Positions 38,601-51,077 of a stretch of DNA of 64,000 bases are shown here, piece after piece (position 1 is the first letter of the stretch; the number at the start of each line of letters is the position of its first letter). The position numbers and the translations under genes were made by a program. Origin of the DNA: Anniella stebbinsi (Eukaryota; Chordata; Lepidosauria; Squamata; Anniellidae); the NCBI GenBank assembly GCA_029215795.1, contig JARDYH010000004.1:220031517-220095516 (forward strand). The letters run 5' to 3'. A model generated the notes under the pieces. That model worked only from the letters and a program-made list of their open reading frames with translations. It was not told where the DNA came from and made no database searches.

Positions 38601-41600
38601 ATGCTCAGCTCCACGGCGAAGCTCTCCACGTTCTCAAAGACGTCGTCATCGTTTATAAGGATGGTGCAGGATTTCGTGTCCTCCCGTTCATCGAACTGCA
38701 CCTGTGTGGGGGTGGGACAACAGTAGGGACAGGGGAACGAATAAAATTCAGGATCGCCAGGATTCTCTGGACAGCATCTCACTGCTCGTCTCGGGCCTGA
38801 TTCCCGTTCGCGATCTCCACTCGCCACTCGCCCTGAGCATACGGGAAACTTGCGCAAGCCGAGAAGCGATTAAACAAGAAATTTGCACAAGTTCCCCTAA
38901 ATTTGCTCAAGCTTCCTAATATGTGCAACTTTCCTCCAGAGACTACAGCAGGGCTGATCCAGCCTACAGAGGAAATGTGCACAAATCAAACCGCCTGCGT
39001 TTGCTGGGTGGAACGAAGATTTATTGCTGCTAATTGTGGAGCTGAGCCAGAGATGCAGCAGCTGTAGTTTTCAATGCCTTCTCGGCAGAGTTCAAAGCAT
39101 GGTGCTCAGAGGTCATAGCACAGCAAGGGAGTTCAGATGCAGGGAGAGCTGGAGTGACCGATCATGGAAGGATGCAGGTTGTTTCCAGCAACCCTTGCTA
39201 GACTGTTCCGGACCTTATAAATCCTAAACAGACACCAGGTGCTGGCAATCATCCCTGTCACTTCCGGGCTCTGGTAGCCAGAAGCCTGCGCTCAGGTGGG
39301 GTCAGAGGAGCCTCCGCATCCCCTTACCCACTGTCTGAGTCTCTTAAAGGGGCATCAGCCAGGTCTCGCCTGCTTTCTGAGAGTAAAGACGCCTGTTCCA
39401 TTGGGCAGCTGGTCCCTTCCCCAGACTCTGTTGGATTTTGCTCTTCCCCTTCATCCTCTGATGATGAGGACTCTGGAGAAGGCATGAGACAAACTGGGAA
39501 TTGGGAATGACACCAACATAAACATGTGTTGGACAATTTGCAAATGTCGTTGGAGGCAATTTGCTTGTGTTCGGAGCGTCGAACCAGGCACGCTCACACA
39601 TTTTGTGAGCCATAACGAAATTCTCATACATCCTTACGCATCAGCAATTGTGCATTGACTCCATGAGTCTGGTGCACCCTGGCCTTTCATTGCCAGGGTG
39701 CACCAGACCTTAACTAGGGGCGCCAGCTTCTAACCAGGAGGTAGCACTGTTGTTCTATAAACTCCAGGGCAGTGAGCCATTATTGGGGAATGATGGATTA
39801 TAACCGCAATCCTGCATTGGCCAAATGACACCCAAACCAAATAAACCCAATGTGCTGCTACTCGTGACTACGTTAGCCTAGGGTGACCATATGGAAAGGA
39901 GTACCAGGCTCCTGTACCTTTAACAGTTGTATAGGAAAGGGAATTTCAGCAGGTGTCATTTGTACACGTGCAGCACCTTGTGAAATTCCCTTTTCGTCAC
40001 AACAGTTAAAGCTCCAGGTGACCTGCCCTCTAAGGCAGGGCTCCTGGAGCTTTAACTGTTGTGACAAAGAGGGAATTTCACCAGGTGCTGCATGCATACA
40101 AATGACACCTGCTGCCTTTTCTGTGCAACTGTTAAAAATACAGGAGCCTGGTCCTCCTTTTCATATGGTCACCCTAATTAGCCCCCATCCTTAGTCTGGT
40201 TCTTCTCTACAATGAGACACATCTCCCCACCCCGGAGATAAAGCAAACCACTGGTATGTCACGGGCTCTAAGTTATGAACTGGAAACATCATGGGATGAG
40301 AATGAAACTCAAGGTTACTGAGCCACCTGTGACTGTGTATGCTCAGAATTCTCTGCATGCACAAAGGGAACCAAATGTGTGCAACATCAGTCCCTGTGGT
40401 TAGCAGGCTGTAGAAAGCCTCTGGGTTGGCTAGGCTTGGTTTGAGCACCAGAAGTTTGGAGTGTTCTTCCCTTGCTTGAATAGAACAGCATGAGGTCAAA
40501 CTCCAGGCCAAGCCCCCAAGCCTTCAGCCCAAATACTACCAGCTTCCTCTGGCGGAAGCACCTTGGATAGCTCCTTTAGAATTCTGACCGGTTCTGACGG
40601 AAACCTGGAACGGATTCACCGCCCCACTGACCTCAGAGCTACCAGCCCCCACTGGCTTCCGCCCAAGTCAGCAACTTGACTGCAGGGACTGTGGGTTGGA
40701 GATCTCCCCTTCCAAGTTTGGATTTGGGTCTGGCTGGCCTAGCCCTGATGCAGGGCAAGAACCCCAAGCAGCCAGACATTTGAGTGGCCCGCCTTAAGTG
40801 ATGGTTCGTGACTCGGCATCCCCTCCTGTGCTTTTAATAGCTGTGTGAGAGAAAGAGGTCCATCCCATGAAGCTTGCCCTGGTTCAATGCCACGACTGTC
40901 CCCGCCTTTTCCCCTTAGCCTAAGACGGAGCAGGATGCTCAACTCTAGAGCATCCTTTCTGGGCAACGCAACACCTTTCCTGAACCCACCTGGCCTGCGT
41001 ACTCAACATAATCCTGTTCTCCCGGCTGTGAACCGGAGCTGGAGGTGGCAGTTCCCTGCTCGGTACGGCACAGAACAATAGCGTACTGCTTGAGGTTCCC
41101 CGTCCTCTTCACTGTGACGCTGATGGAGCCAGCCTTTTCACTGACATTGTAGCTGGAAACAGAGAGAGACAAAAGTAGTAGGGATTTTTTTTTTCAGGTC
41201 ACAGAGAAGATGCTCTCCAGAAACCATGGGAGTGCTCAGGAATCAGTCCCTCTTTGTTGTGAACTTCTGTCCAATTGTATTCAGGGGGCTTTCCGTGTGC
41301 TTTTTAGTCACTTATTCCCAGGTTCAGCAAATTCAGACTTTGAGCGGCAGTTTGTATCAGTTTAATCAGCCTCAGCGCATTTGTCTTCCTCTCATTTAGC
41401 CAAGAATGTGTAATCTGCCTTCATTAGGGGTAATTCAAGTTAATCAAATTGGTTTAATTCAACTCCAGAAAAATGAACAGGCATAAAAAGCACAATAACA
41501 AAATTCTAATTTGGCAGAAACCCAGTAAAATCCAGATCTGGTTAAATAATGCACCCTAGAGCATGTGGTACATTATCGACCAATAAAATGTACATATCCT

Positions 41601-44600
41601 GTCTGAACAATACTGCAGACAATGATTTGGCTGTTTAGTTTAAGTCAGCATGTGGAGGTCAATCCCATTTTCCCATCCACACTACACCTGCAGCCTTTCA
41701 CCTCCCTCATGTATTTACTCAACATATTTATAGGCCACTTTTCTATTAAAATAATGCCCAGGCATGACTTACAAACGACAACATCAACTATCTGTTAAAA
41801 GAAGCAACATTCTAGCCTTGGACTGTTTGTGAACATTCCATAACATCATAGCAGCAAGAACACAGCCACTGGCTTATAGGTGACAGCCAGATGTTAGCAT
41901 CTTCAGCATGCTGAAGTGCAGCATAACTGGGGGAAAGCCATTGCTGGGTTGAGTCACATACCTGGTGTGCTGAAAGCTGATAAGAGACCACTGGATATGG
42001 AAGATATTTCCAGTGACCATACTGGGTTTGCTGTCCTTTACCAAAAACTGAAAACTATCTTCCGTCTCTTGAGTCCTCTCTTCGTGCAAAACGTACTGGA
42101 TCAATCCCAAGTTCACGTCCTCTGTTAAGAAGAGACTCCTTAGGGAACTAATCCAGGAATCACATATTAACTTTTGCATACATATAAGCCATAAGGATAG
42201 CCTCCATGCTGAGCTATTACTGGATTTAGCTTATAATTAATACAAAATGTTGGAACAAACCAAGAACAACAAGAAATATGAAAAACCCCTGGATGGATGT
42301 TGCTTGGAAATGGGCTCGTCTTCTCTCAGCCTGGAAGTGTAAAGGGATGTAAAGCAATGCACGCTGGGAGCAAACCCACTAACTGCACATGGACACCGAT
42401 GGGATGTGAGCTGGTGGTGATGGACCAAGAAAGGGATTCTGGGGTCGTGGTGGAGCACTTGATGAAAATGTCAACCCAGCGTGCAGTTGATGTAAACAAA
42501 AACAAAAAAAGAAGAAGACAGAAAGACAAATTGGATGCTAGGCATCATTAGGAAAAGGACCAAAAATAAAACTGTTAAAATCATAATGCCCTTACACAAA
42601 TCTGTGATTCGATTACAATTGGAATACTGTGTGCACTTCTGATCACCATACTTTTAAAAAAAAAGATATTGTAGAACTGGGGAAAAAAAGATGTAAAAAA
42701 GGGCAATCAAAATTATCAAGGGACTGGAGGAACTCCCCTATGAGAAAAGGTTGAAACATTTGGCGCTTTGGAGCTGAGTGGGGAAAATGTCATGGTGGAC
42801 ATGACAGACATGTATAAAATGAGGCATGGTTGCACCCGTGTCCTACTTGTGGCTCCCTGGTCTGGGTCCCACAGCGCTGGACTAGATGAACCCTTCGCTT
42901 GATCCAGCAGGGCTCTTCTTATGTTCTTATGTGTGGAGCAAGTGTGTCATGGGTGGCCTTCCCCAGCATGGTGCCCGTCAGATATTTTGGATTACAACTC
43001 CCAGGATTCCCGATGATGGGCAATGCTGGCTGGGGCTGATGGGAGTTGTAGTCCAGAACATTGAGGGTGGGGCACCAGGTTGGGTAAGGCTGGGATAGAG
43101 AATAGTTTCCCCCTCCCCCTCATAATACTAGAACCCAGGGTCATCTCATGGAGCTGAATGGTGGGATATTCAGGACAGAAAAGGAATGGACTTCTTCACA
43201 CAGGGCATTGTTGAACTATGGAATTTGCGACCACAAGATGTAGTGATGGCCACCAACTTGGATGGCTTCAACAAAGGATTAGACAAACTCATGAACGATA
43301 AGTCTATAAATTGCAATCGGTCTTCATGGTTGTATTTCACCTCTAGGATCAGAGGCCCAAAGTCTCTGTATCCCAGATGCTCGGGAAGATGAGCAGGATG
43401 GCGTTACTGGGCTCATATTCTACTTGTGAGCTTTCCCTGGGCGTCTTTTTGGCCCTGTGGGAAACCAGTTGCTGGATAGGTCGGCCTTTGGCCCAACCCC
43501 AGCAGGGCTCTTCTTATGTCCCTACATTTACCCCCTTCTTTCACGCAGTTCATATCTGCTTGTAAAAACAACACACAAAGATGACAGCACAGGTTTCAGT
43601 TAGAGACAAACGGACTCACCCGTGTCCAATTCGTCAGACATTTGCCCTGCCGCCGTCACCGTCCATCCCTGCTCATGTGAGCTTCTTTCGAGGCTGGAGG
43701 CTCCGGATATTACATATTTCCCCCTTTGCATAAATGGCGGCCATAAAGGCCCCATTTATGCAAGAGTAAAGGTGCAAACTCTTTACTCTTGCGTAAGTGG
43801 GGCCTTTACAACTGGCCTTTACGCAATATGGGAAATACGTAATGTTCGGAGCCTCCACTATTGTACACACCGGAGGCTCCAGATGAGGGCGGACGGCTGC
43901 TTGGCCCTCGTCAGGTCACGTGGGCATTCGAAGTGCAGGGGCGTGGATGTCCCACGGGTGCCTAACTGGGTCCAGGTGTGTGTGCGTTGGGAGATCATTG
44001 GACTTCTGGACCCAGTCAGACACCAGCGACATCCCTAGTTTCAATCCTTGCCTGGGAGAGTCAGAGGTGTGAGTTCGGGGCCCAGATAAGAACACCAGAA
44101 CTTTGCTGTTCCGATTTTTGCTCCGTCGTCGGTGAGCCGAATACAGGAAGAACAAATGAGGAAAAGCCTGATGAGAGACAATCTCAATATTACTCAAGTC
44201 GATCTGACACGTGCCTCCGCAGTGTCAAGGAGAGGAGGCTGCCAAGTGAAGTGGCGCAGCGCAAACAACAGCGAAACCATCGAGCCGTCTTGCTTCCTTA
44301 CCTTGCGTAAACATGGTCACCGCTATTCCTGGCTGCCACTTCCGCTCCACGTCACCGTGTTTCGGCCTGGCAGTGACCTCATAGATCAGCTGTTTGTCTT
44401 CTGTATCTGGATCCATGGTCAACAGCTCCTTCTTGGTAATCAGGTTTTTGGGCTGGATGGAAGACATGAAGCCAACACATTGGGCATCGAGAGTTCATAG
44501 ATTTCGGCTTAAAAGCCAAAGCCTATTAGTGCAGCCTTCCCCAACCTGGTTGGCCATGCTGACTGTGGATGATGGGAGTTGTAGTCCAAACACATCTAGC

Positions 44601-47600
44601 AGGCAACAGGTTGGGGAAGGCTATGCCAGCGTATTCCAATAGCTAAAGGCTCTATTTGCAAGTCTGTATGTTCACCCCTTGGCAATCTTTGTAGCGGAAT
44701 AGTTCTCTGGACACCTAACGCGGAAGAGGAAAAGAAAGGGCAACTAAAATGATCAAGGGGCTGGAGCATCTCCCCTATGAGGGAAGGTTACAACAGCTGG
44801 GATTGTTGAAACTTGGAAAAAAGGAGGCTACGGGGAGACCTGATAGAGGTGTACAAAATGATGCACGGTGTGGAGATTGTGGATGGGGAGACATTTTTTT
44901 CCCTCTCTCATTACACTAGAACCCGATGGGGTCATCCCACGAAGGTGATGGGTGGGAGATTCAGGACAGAACAAAGGAAGGACTTCTTCACACAGCGCAT
45001 TGTTAAACTACGGAATTCGCTACCACAAGACGTAATGACGGCCACCAATTTGTGTGGCTTTAAAAGGGAGTGGGATACTCGACACCATGTCATGGTGCAC
45101 CCACCCTGGGGCTTTCTGAGCATTTAGACAGCCCCCTGGTGGCCTCCAAACGATGTGGGCTACAAACTACAATTCCCATCAGTCCCAGGCAGCATGGCCA
45201 ATGGCCAGGGATCACGAGAATTGTCATCCGAAACATCTGGAGGCACCACGTTGCTTACTGCTGATCAAAACGTTTTTCGCCATCTTTTGGGGTCCTCAAC
45301 CTTTCCAGACCCCCTAGTACTGCGAGCTCCTGCTGGCTCCTCAGCTCGCTGGAGTACAACTAAAAGCACCTGATGGGAGATAGTGGAGACGAGGGACGGA
45401 GGCAGACCCCAGACCCTCTAAAAGCAAACTTATCAAAAGTCCCTAAAGCCGTTCATGTCCATGGGTTATTTTTTGCACTGGTGCAGGCCTCTTTCTTTCT
45501 TTCTTTCTTTCTTTAATACCAAGAGGCCTGCTGAGCATGTTTGTGTGTGCTGCCGTTAACACCGACTCCCGCAGCACAGCTTGGAATGAAAATCCGGTTT
45601 CATTACCATACCGCTGCATCTGCGACGGAAGAATTGCTTGATTAATCGCAGCAATTAATCTGTGAGCGCTTTCCCACTTTAGGAAAGCAAATGCCAATAG
45701 CAGAGTAAGACATCAGAGTGTGCAGGTCTGCGGAGTGTGTGTGTGTGGGGGGGAGCGCTGTGCTACCAGGGAATTTAGCCCCGCAGTTTAAGATCGATGG
45801 CTCAGTTTAGCCACAGCTGCTGATGGAACACGCACCAGAGGTCTGTTCCATCCATCATACTGGTCGGCCGCACGAAGGGGGGTGGGGGAAACCCGCCAAC
45901 CAGTTCTCTTTTGCTTAGAGCAACTCAAAACTCCAGCCTGGCCATTTTTTCAGTCAATACCACATTGCAAGGTCCATGAATTCCACGCCCCAGAGGATCT
46001 GGCCAAAGGGATGTGGCTGTACGGAAGACCTGCAGCACGGTCGTGCGTGAGTGGTACGGGGAGATTAGTTACAGACGGCAGCAAGGGCAAGATCAGCCAG
46101 TTCTCCAACAAAAAGCTCCGCTTCTCCGGAATAAAAGAGGCGAGCGCTCAGATCTTCGCCTGTCAGGCTGACAACATATGGACTAGGTGCGTTGGTTGGA
46201 ACGCGAAACACCCCTGCTCAAAAAGGTGCACCCCGTTTTGAATTGGCCCCGGACCCTTTTCGAGACTGGGGTTTACTCAAAATGTCTTCTGCTCACCACC
46301 CCTGCCAAAACTAGCCTTTCCTTGCCAGCTCCCCCCCCCCCCCCCAAGCCAGCAAAATAAACCCCACCTGTGACTTTTGGAAGGAAGGGGAAGGAAGCAG
46401 AGGGCTCCCTGTCCCTGACTGACTCTGAACTGGAACTTCCTGCTGGAATGACGGGTTGTATCATTTTCTCCACACCCCCGATCCCCCTTTTCAAGGTTTT
46501 TCAGTACTGTTTAAATAAATCGGCTGTCAACCGTTCCGAGCTCTATAAGGAACTGATACACAGTTGGGGTGACGCATGATCAGGAGCGCTGCGACCTTTT
46601 CAGTGTTAGCAAGTGCTCTGCACATGCGTCCCAATGCAAACGTGGAGCATTTGCTTACATTAGGGGTATTGGATTTCAGGCCGGCGGGCCACATCGGGCA
46701 CACCGTAACAGCCTACCTTGCCATCCATGTACTCCAGCCACTGGAGGCCCAGGTTTGTGACAATTCTTGGGGTTCCATCATCCACAGGAAGGATTTCCAC
46801 TCTGAACCACTGTGGCACGGCAGTCACCATCTGGGGGAAATGAGGTGTCTGTGACTATGCCGTGCAGTGCAGCATATCAGGTATGTCTTTTGCGCAAGGT
46901 CTAAAGCAGGAATGCAAATCTCATCCCCAGAGGCCAAATCCCAGATGGCCAGGTGCCCTCTTCGTCATCCCCCCCGACCGCCAGTCATTTACTGGTTTCC
47001 CGGCTTTTGTGCCATTTTTTCCCCATTCTAAACGATGGTGGGGGGGAATTGCGTTTCCCTGCTGTCGCTTTTCTGTCTCACAATAGGGACAGAGCAGCAT
47101 CCTCTTTCTTCACACAGGGAAGAAAGAGGAAGGAAGCAACGACCACGTGGCCCATTCAGTGGCCGTTTTTATCGCGCTGCTTCTCCTGCACACAGCAGGA
47201 AATGGCAGCAAGTTTCGCTTCAATAAAAATAATCGGATTTACCAGGTCTTATTTTGTCACGGAAAAAAGAGCAGAAGGAGCGGAAGACACACAGGAGACG
47301 GACAGCGTCCTCAAACGGACCTGCAAACATCTGTAAGTGGCCGGTAACGAGCATGCTATAAAACGTTCGTCTGATGACGCTGGCAGTTACTGGCAGTGAG
47401 AGCGTCAACCTAAAATAACCTGGTATTTTGTGTGGTTTTGATACCAGCAGAAAGGAATTTACTCCCCACTCCTCTTCTCCGTTGCTGAGACAGCAAGGAA
47501 GTTTGAAACAGCCCAGAGCAAGGGGGGGCTGGGTACGCATTCCTTAATGGAGACTGCCTGCCTCGTGCAGATAGACAAAGAACAGACTTTTATCCAACCA

Positions 47601-49739
47601 ACTGTTGCATATTCTATGACTCATAGATGTATGAACATACTAACTCAAATTTGCAACTTAACTTGCTAGAAGCACTAACCAGTGATATTCATGCCCTGTT
47701 AACATGTGACAATGCTAGCCAATGAAATAGCTTAAAAGTCAAAAAGTATAAAAAGTTCTGCCTTCCTTTGTTCAGGAGCTCAGATCTAGTTTTTGGTATA
47801 GGCATTCCATGGGTGCAGGTATAGGAATAAATGGATTAAGCTGCTTCCTCCCACCCTGTGTGTTTAATTGGGTAAGGGTGCACCAGGCTGAACCATAATT
47901 ACTCTCCTCTTGGGAGTCATCATTTTGGCCAGAAGCAAACTGGAAGCCAGTGCAAATGGTCCCAAAAAACCCAGTGTTATATCATCTGTAAAACGTACGC
48001 TTGACAAACAGCTGTCTCCCGTGTTTCACCTGGCTGTAGTTTCCAGACTATGTTTAAGGGCAGCCCCAAGCAGAGTGCTTTACAATTATCTATATTATGG
48101 GTGATGAAGATCCAACCAGATCTTCCTTACCCAGGAAAGGGAGCAACTGTTGCACCAGCAAAAGGTGGATGAAGACAACTCCTGGCCATCTGGCCTTCTA
48201 AGGAGCACACTTACCCACAGGCTGGATACCTGATCCTTCAAAGGGAATCATAAAATCATAGAATAGTAGAGTTGGAAGGGGCCTATAAGGCCATCAAGTC
48301 CAACCCCCTGCTCAATGCAGGAATCCATCTTAAAGCATAGCTGACAGATGGCTGTCTAGCTGCCTCTTGAATGCCTCCAGTGTGGGAGAGCCCAGGACCT
48401 CCCTAGGCCATTGGTTCCATTGTCGTACTGCTCTAACAGGCAGGATGTTTTTCCTGATGTCCAGCCGGAATCTGGCTTCCTGTAACTTGAACCCAGTATT
48501 CCACGTCCTGCATTCTGGGATGCTCACAGGAGCATTTAAACTTGCATTTCTCAGCTTCTGAAGTGGAACAAGCCAGAAGTGGCATCACGCGATTCTGTTG
48601 CATGTGAAGATCGCTTTGGACTGAGATCTAGAGGCACTGCGGTTTCCACACCTACCTCTTTCCCACCCTCCTCCACAACAAAAAACGGATTGGTTCCATC
48701 AGACACGGTGAAGGTGAAGCCGTCCTCCAGCGAGTTGCTCCCATCGTGACTATAACTGATTCGGTTCTGGTAGACGTCCTCCATCGTGAAGGCGTGGGCC
48801 TGGCGGTAACGCTGCCCGTTGCTGGTACGTTCAATCAGGCCATGGCGTGGGGGTTGTACAATGGTGAATGTGATGGATTTGGCCTGTGACCAGAGGGGAA
48901 TGAGTGAAGAGGACCGACAGAGTAAGGATAAAACCCTGGAAACTCTTGAAACCTTCCTAAAAGACCAGCAAAACACTTGAAAATGCATGTCGCTGCTTAA
49001 AAGGATAAGTCACAATGCTGTTTCTCTCACAACATCAGCCTCTCCCAAACCGGTGCCCTCCAGATGTTCTGGATTAATACTCTTAGGATTCCTTCCTGTA
49101 GGCCATGTTGGCTAAGGCTGATGGGAGTTGAAGAACAAAACATTAGGAGGCCACCAGGTTGGGGAAGGCTGCACTGCATTGTGCAGGCATTCCACTGGGT
49201 GTATCCCTCCATGGCCTCTGCTCTAAACTTCTTCATGCAACAACACTTAATTTATAGATGTACTGACTGCAATGCCCAGAGATGGCTTTGAAAAAGGATT
49301 TTGCTAAAGTCATGAAAGGCGGGTTTGTGAATGGCTACTAGCCATGTCAGCAAAATGGAGCCTCCTTATACAGTGGCAGCGCACCTCCAAATTCTAGATG
49401 CTGGGGCCGTCACTTGCATTCCCTATTTGGGAGTTTCCGGAAGAACCTTGTCTGGACAACGCTGGAAACAGGAGACTGGACTAGATGGACCTTTGGGTCT
49501 GATCCAGTGGGACAGTTTCTGTGCCCTTATGTCAAATGGGTTTTGCAGAATTCTGTAGCACAGGGCTGGGCCACCTGTGGCCCTTGGCCTAATGTTATGT
49601 AGCCCTTTTTTTCAAAAGCCTTCTGGAAGTGATCAGTTCAGATCTCTGGCAAGAGCAATCTGTCCCCCTTCCAGCAGCCAGCTGGACAGGGAGGGGAGAG
49701 AGATAGAGAGAGAGAGAGAGAGATGGAGAAGAGGGTGTC

Positions 49740-49772
<33 letters not shown>

Positions 49773-49996
49773 AATGTCAGAAACAGAGAGAAAGGACTAT
49801 CAGAGAGAGAGAGAGAGAGATGGAGAAGAGGGTGTCAGAGAAAGAGAGAGAGAGAGAGAGAGATGGAGAAGAGGGTGTCAGAGAAAGAGAGAGAGAGAGA
49901 TGGAGAAGAGGGTGTCAGAGAAAGAGAGAGAGAGAGAGAGATGGAGAAGAGGGTGTCAGAGAAAGAGAGAGAGAGAGAGATGGAGAAGAGGGTGTC

Positions 49997-50035
<39 letters not shown>

Positions 50036-50147
50036 TGTCAGAAACAGAGAGAAAGGACTATCAGAGAGAGAGAGAGAGAGAGGAATGTCAGAAACAGAGA
50101 GAAAGGACTATCAGAGAGAGAGAGAGAGAGATGGAGAAGAGGGTGTC

Positions 50148-50188
<41 letters not shown>

Positions 50189-50289
50189 TGTCAGAAACAG
50201 AGAGAAAGGACTATCAGAGAGAGAGAGAGAGAGAGAGATGGAGAAGAGGGTGTCAGAGAAAGAGAGAGAGAGATGGAGAAGAGGGTGCC

Positions 50290-50332
<43 letters not shown>

Positions 50333-50357
50333 AATGTCAGAAACAGAGAGAAAGGAC

Positions 50358-50400
<43 letters not shown>

Positions 50401-51023
50401 TGTCAGAAAGAAAGAGAGAGGCGGGGTTATCATAGAGAGAAAGGGGAGTGTCAGAGACAGAAAGGCACTTTCTACACCCTGGGGTGTAGAGGGAAGGAGG
50501 GAGAGAGGGCGATCCCGGAAGTACCTGCTTCCGGGATCGTCACTCTGAGACCACATCATGGGCGCAACGTCCCGGCTTCCTCTCGGGCTGTCACAAGCAC
50601 CATTTAAAAAAAAAAAAAAAAACACGGGAAGAGCGCTCTTGCACAAAAAAAAATTGTGCATGAAATCGGGGGGCCCTCCCTTTCGCCATCCTGAGATGGG
50701 GGACTTGCCCCCCCCCCCGATGGGCATGGAGCTGCATGGTGCGGCTCTGTGCTCATTTCTGCTGCCGTGCTTACTCGTGAGTAAGCACGGCAGCAGCCAG
50801 GACAGGCAGCCACATCTCTCGTGGTCCCGGGAACTTCCCGGGACTGCGGAAGAATCTGGGTTTTCCAGGGATCCCTTATCCCTGGCAAATCCCATGGCCA
50901 TCCCCCCTGCCCCTGGGAGTCCCTGTGTGTCATTTGGACACACAGGGACCAGCCAGGGGGCATCCCAGGCAAACAGTCTGGTGTAGAAACGGCCCGAGAG
51001 AGAAGGGGTTATCACAAAGACAG

Positions 51024-51077
<54 letters not shown>

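Noticed and set aside
49577..50607. Long open frames of 190-393 residues rich in Glu and Arg
   Set aside because: They are translations of (GA)n and its modules in all frames, with no conserved domain.
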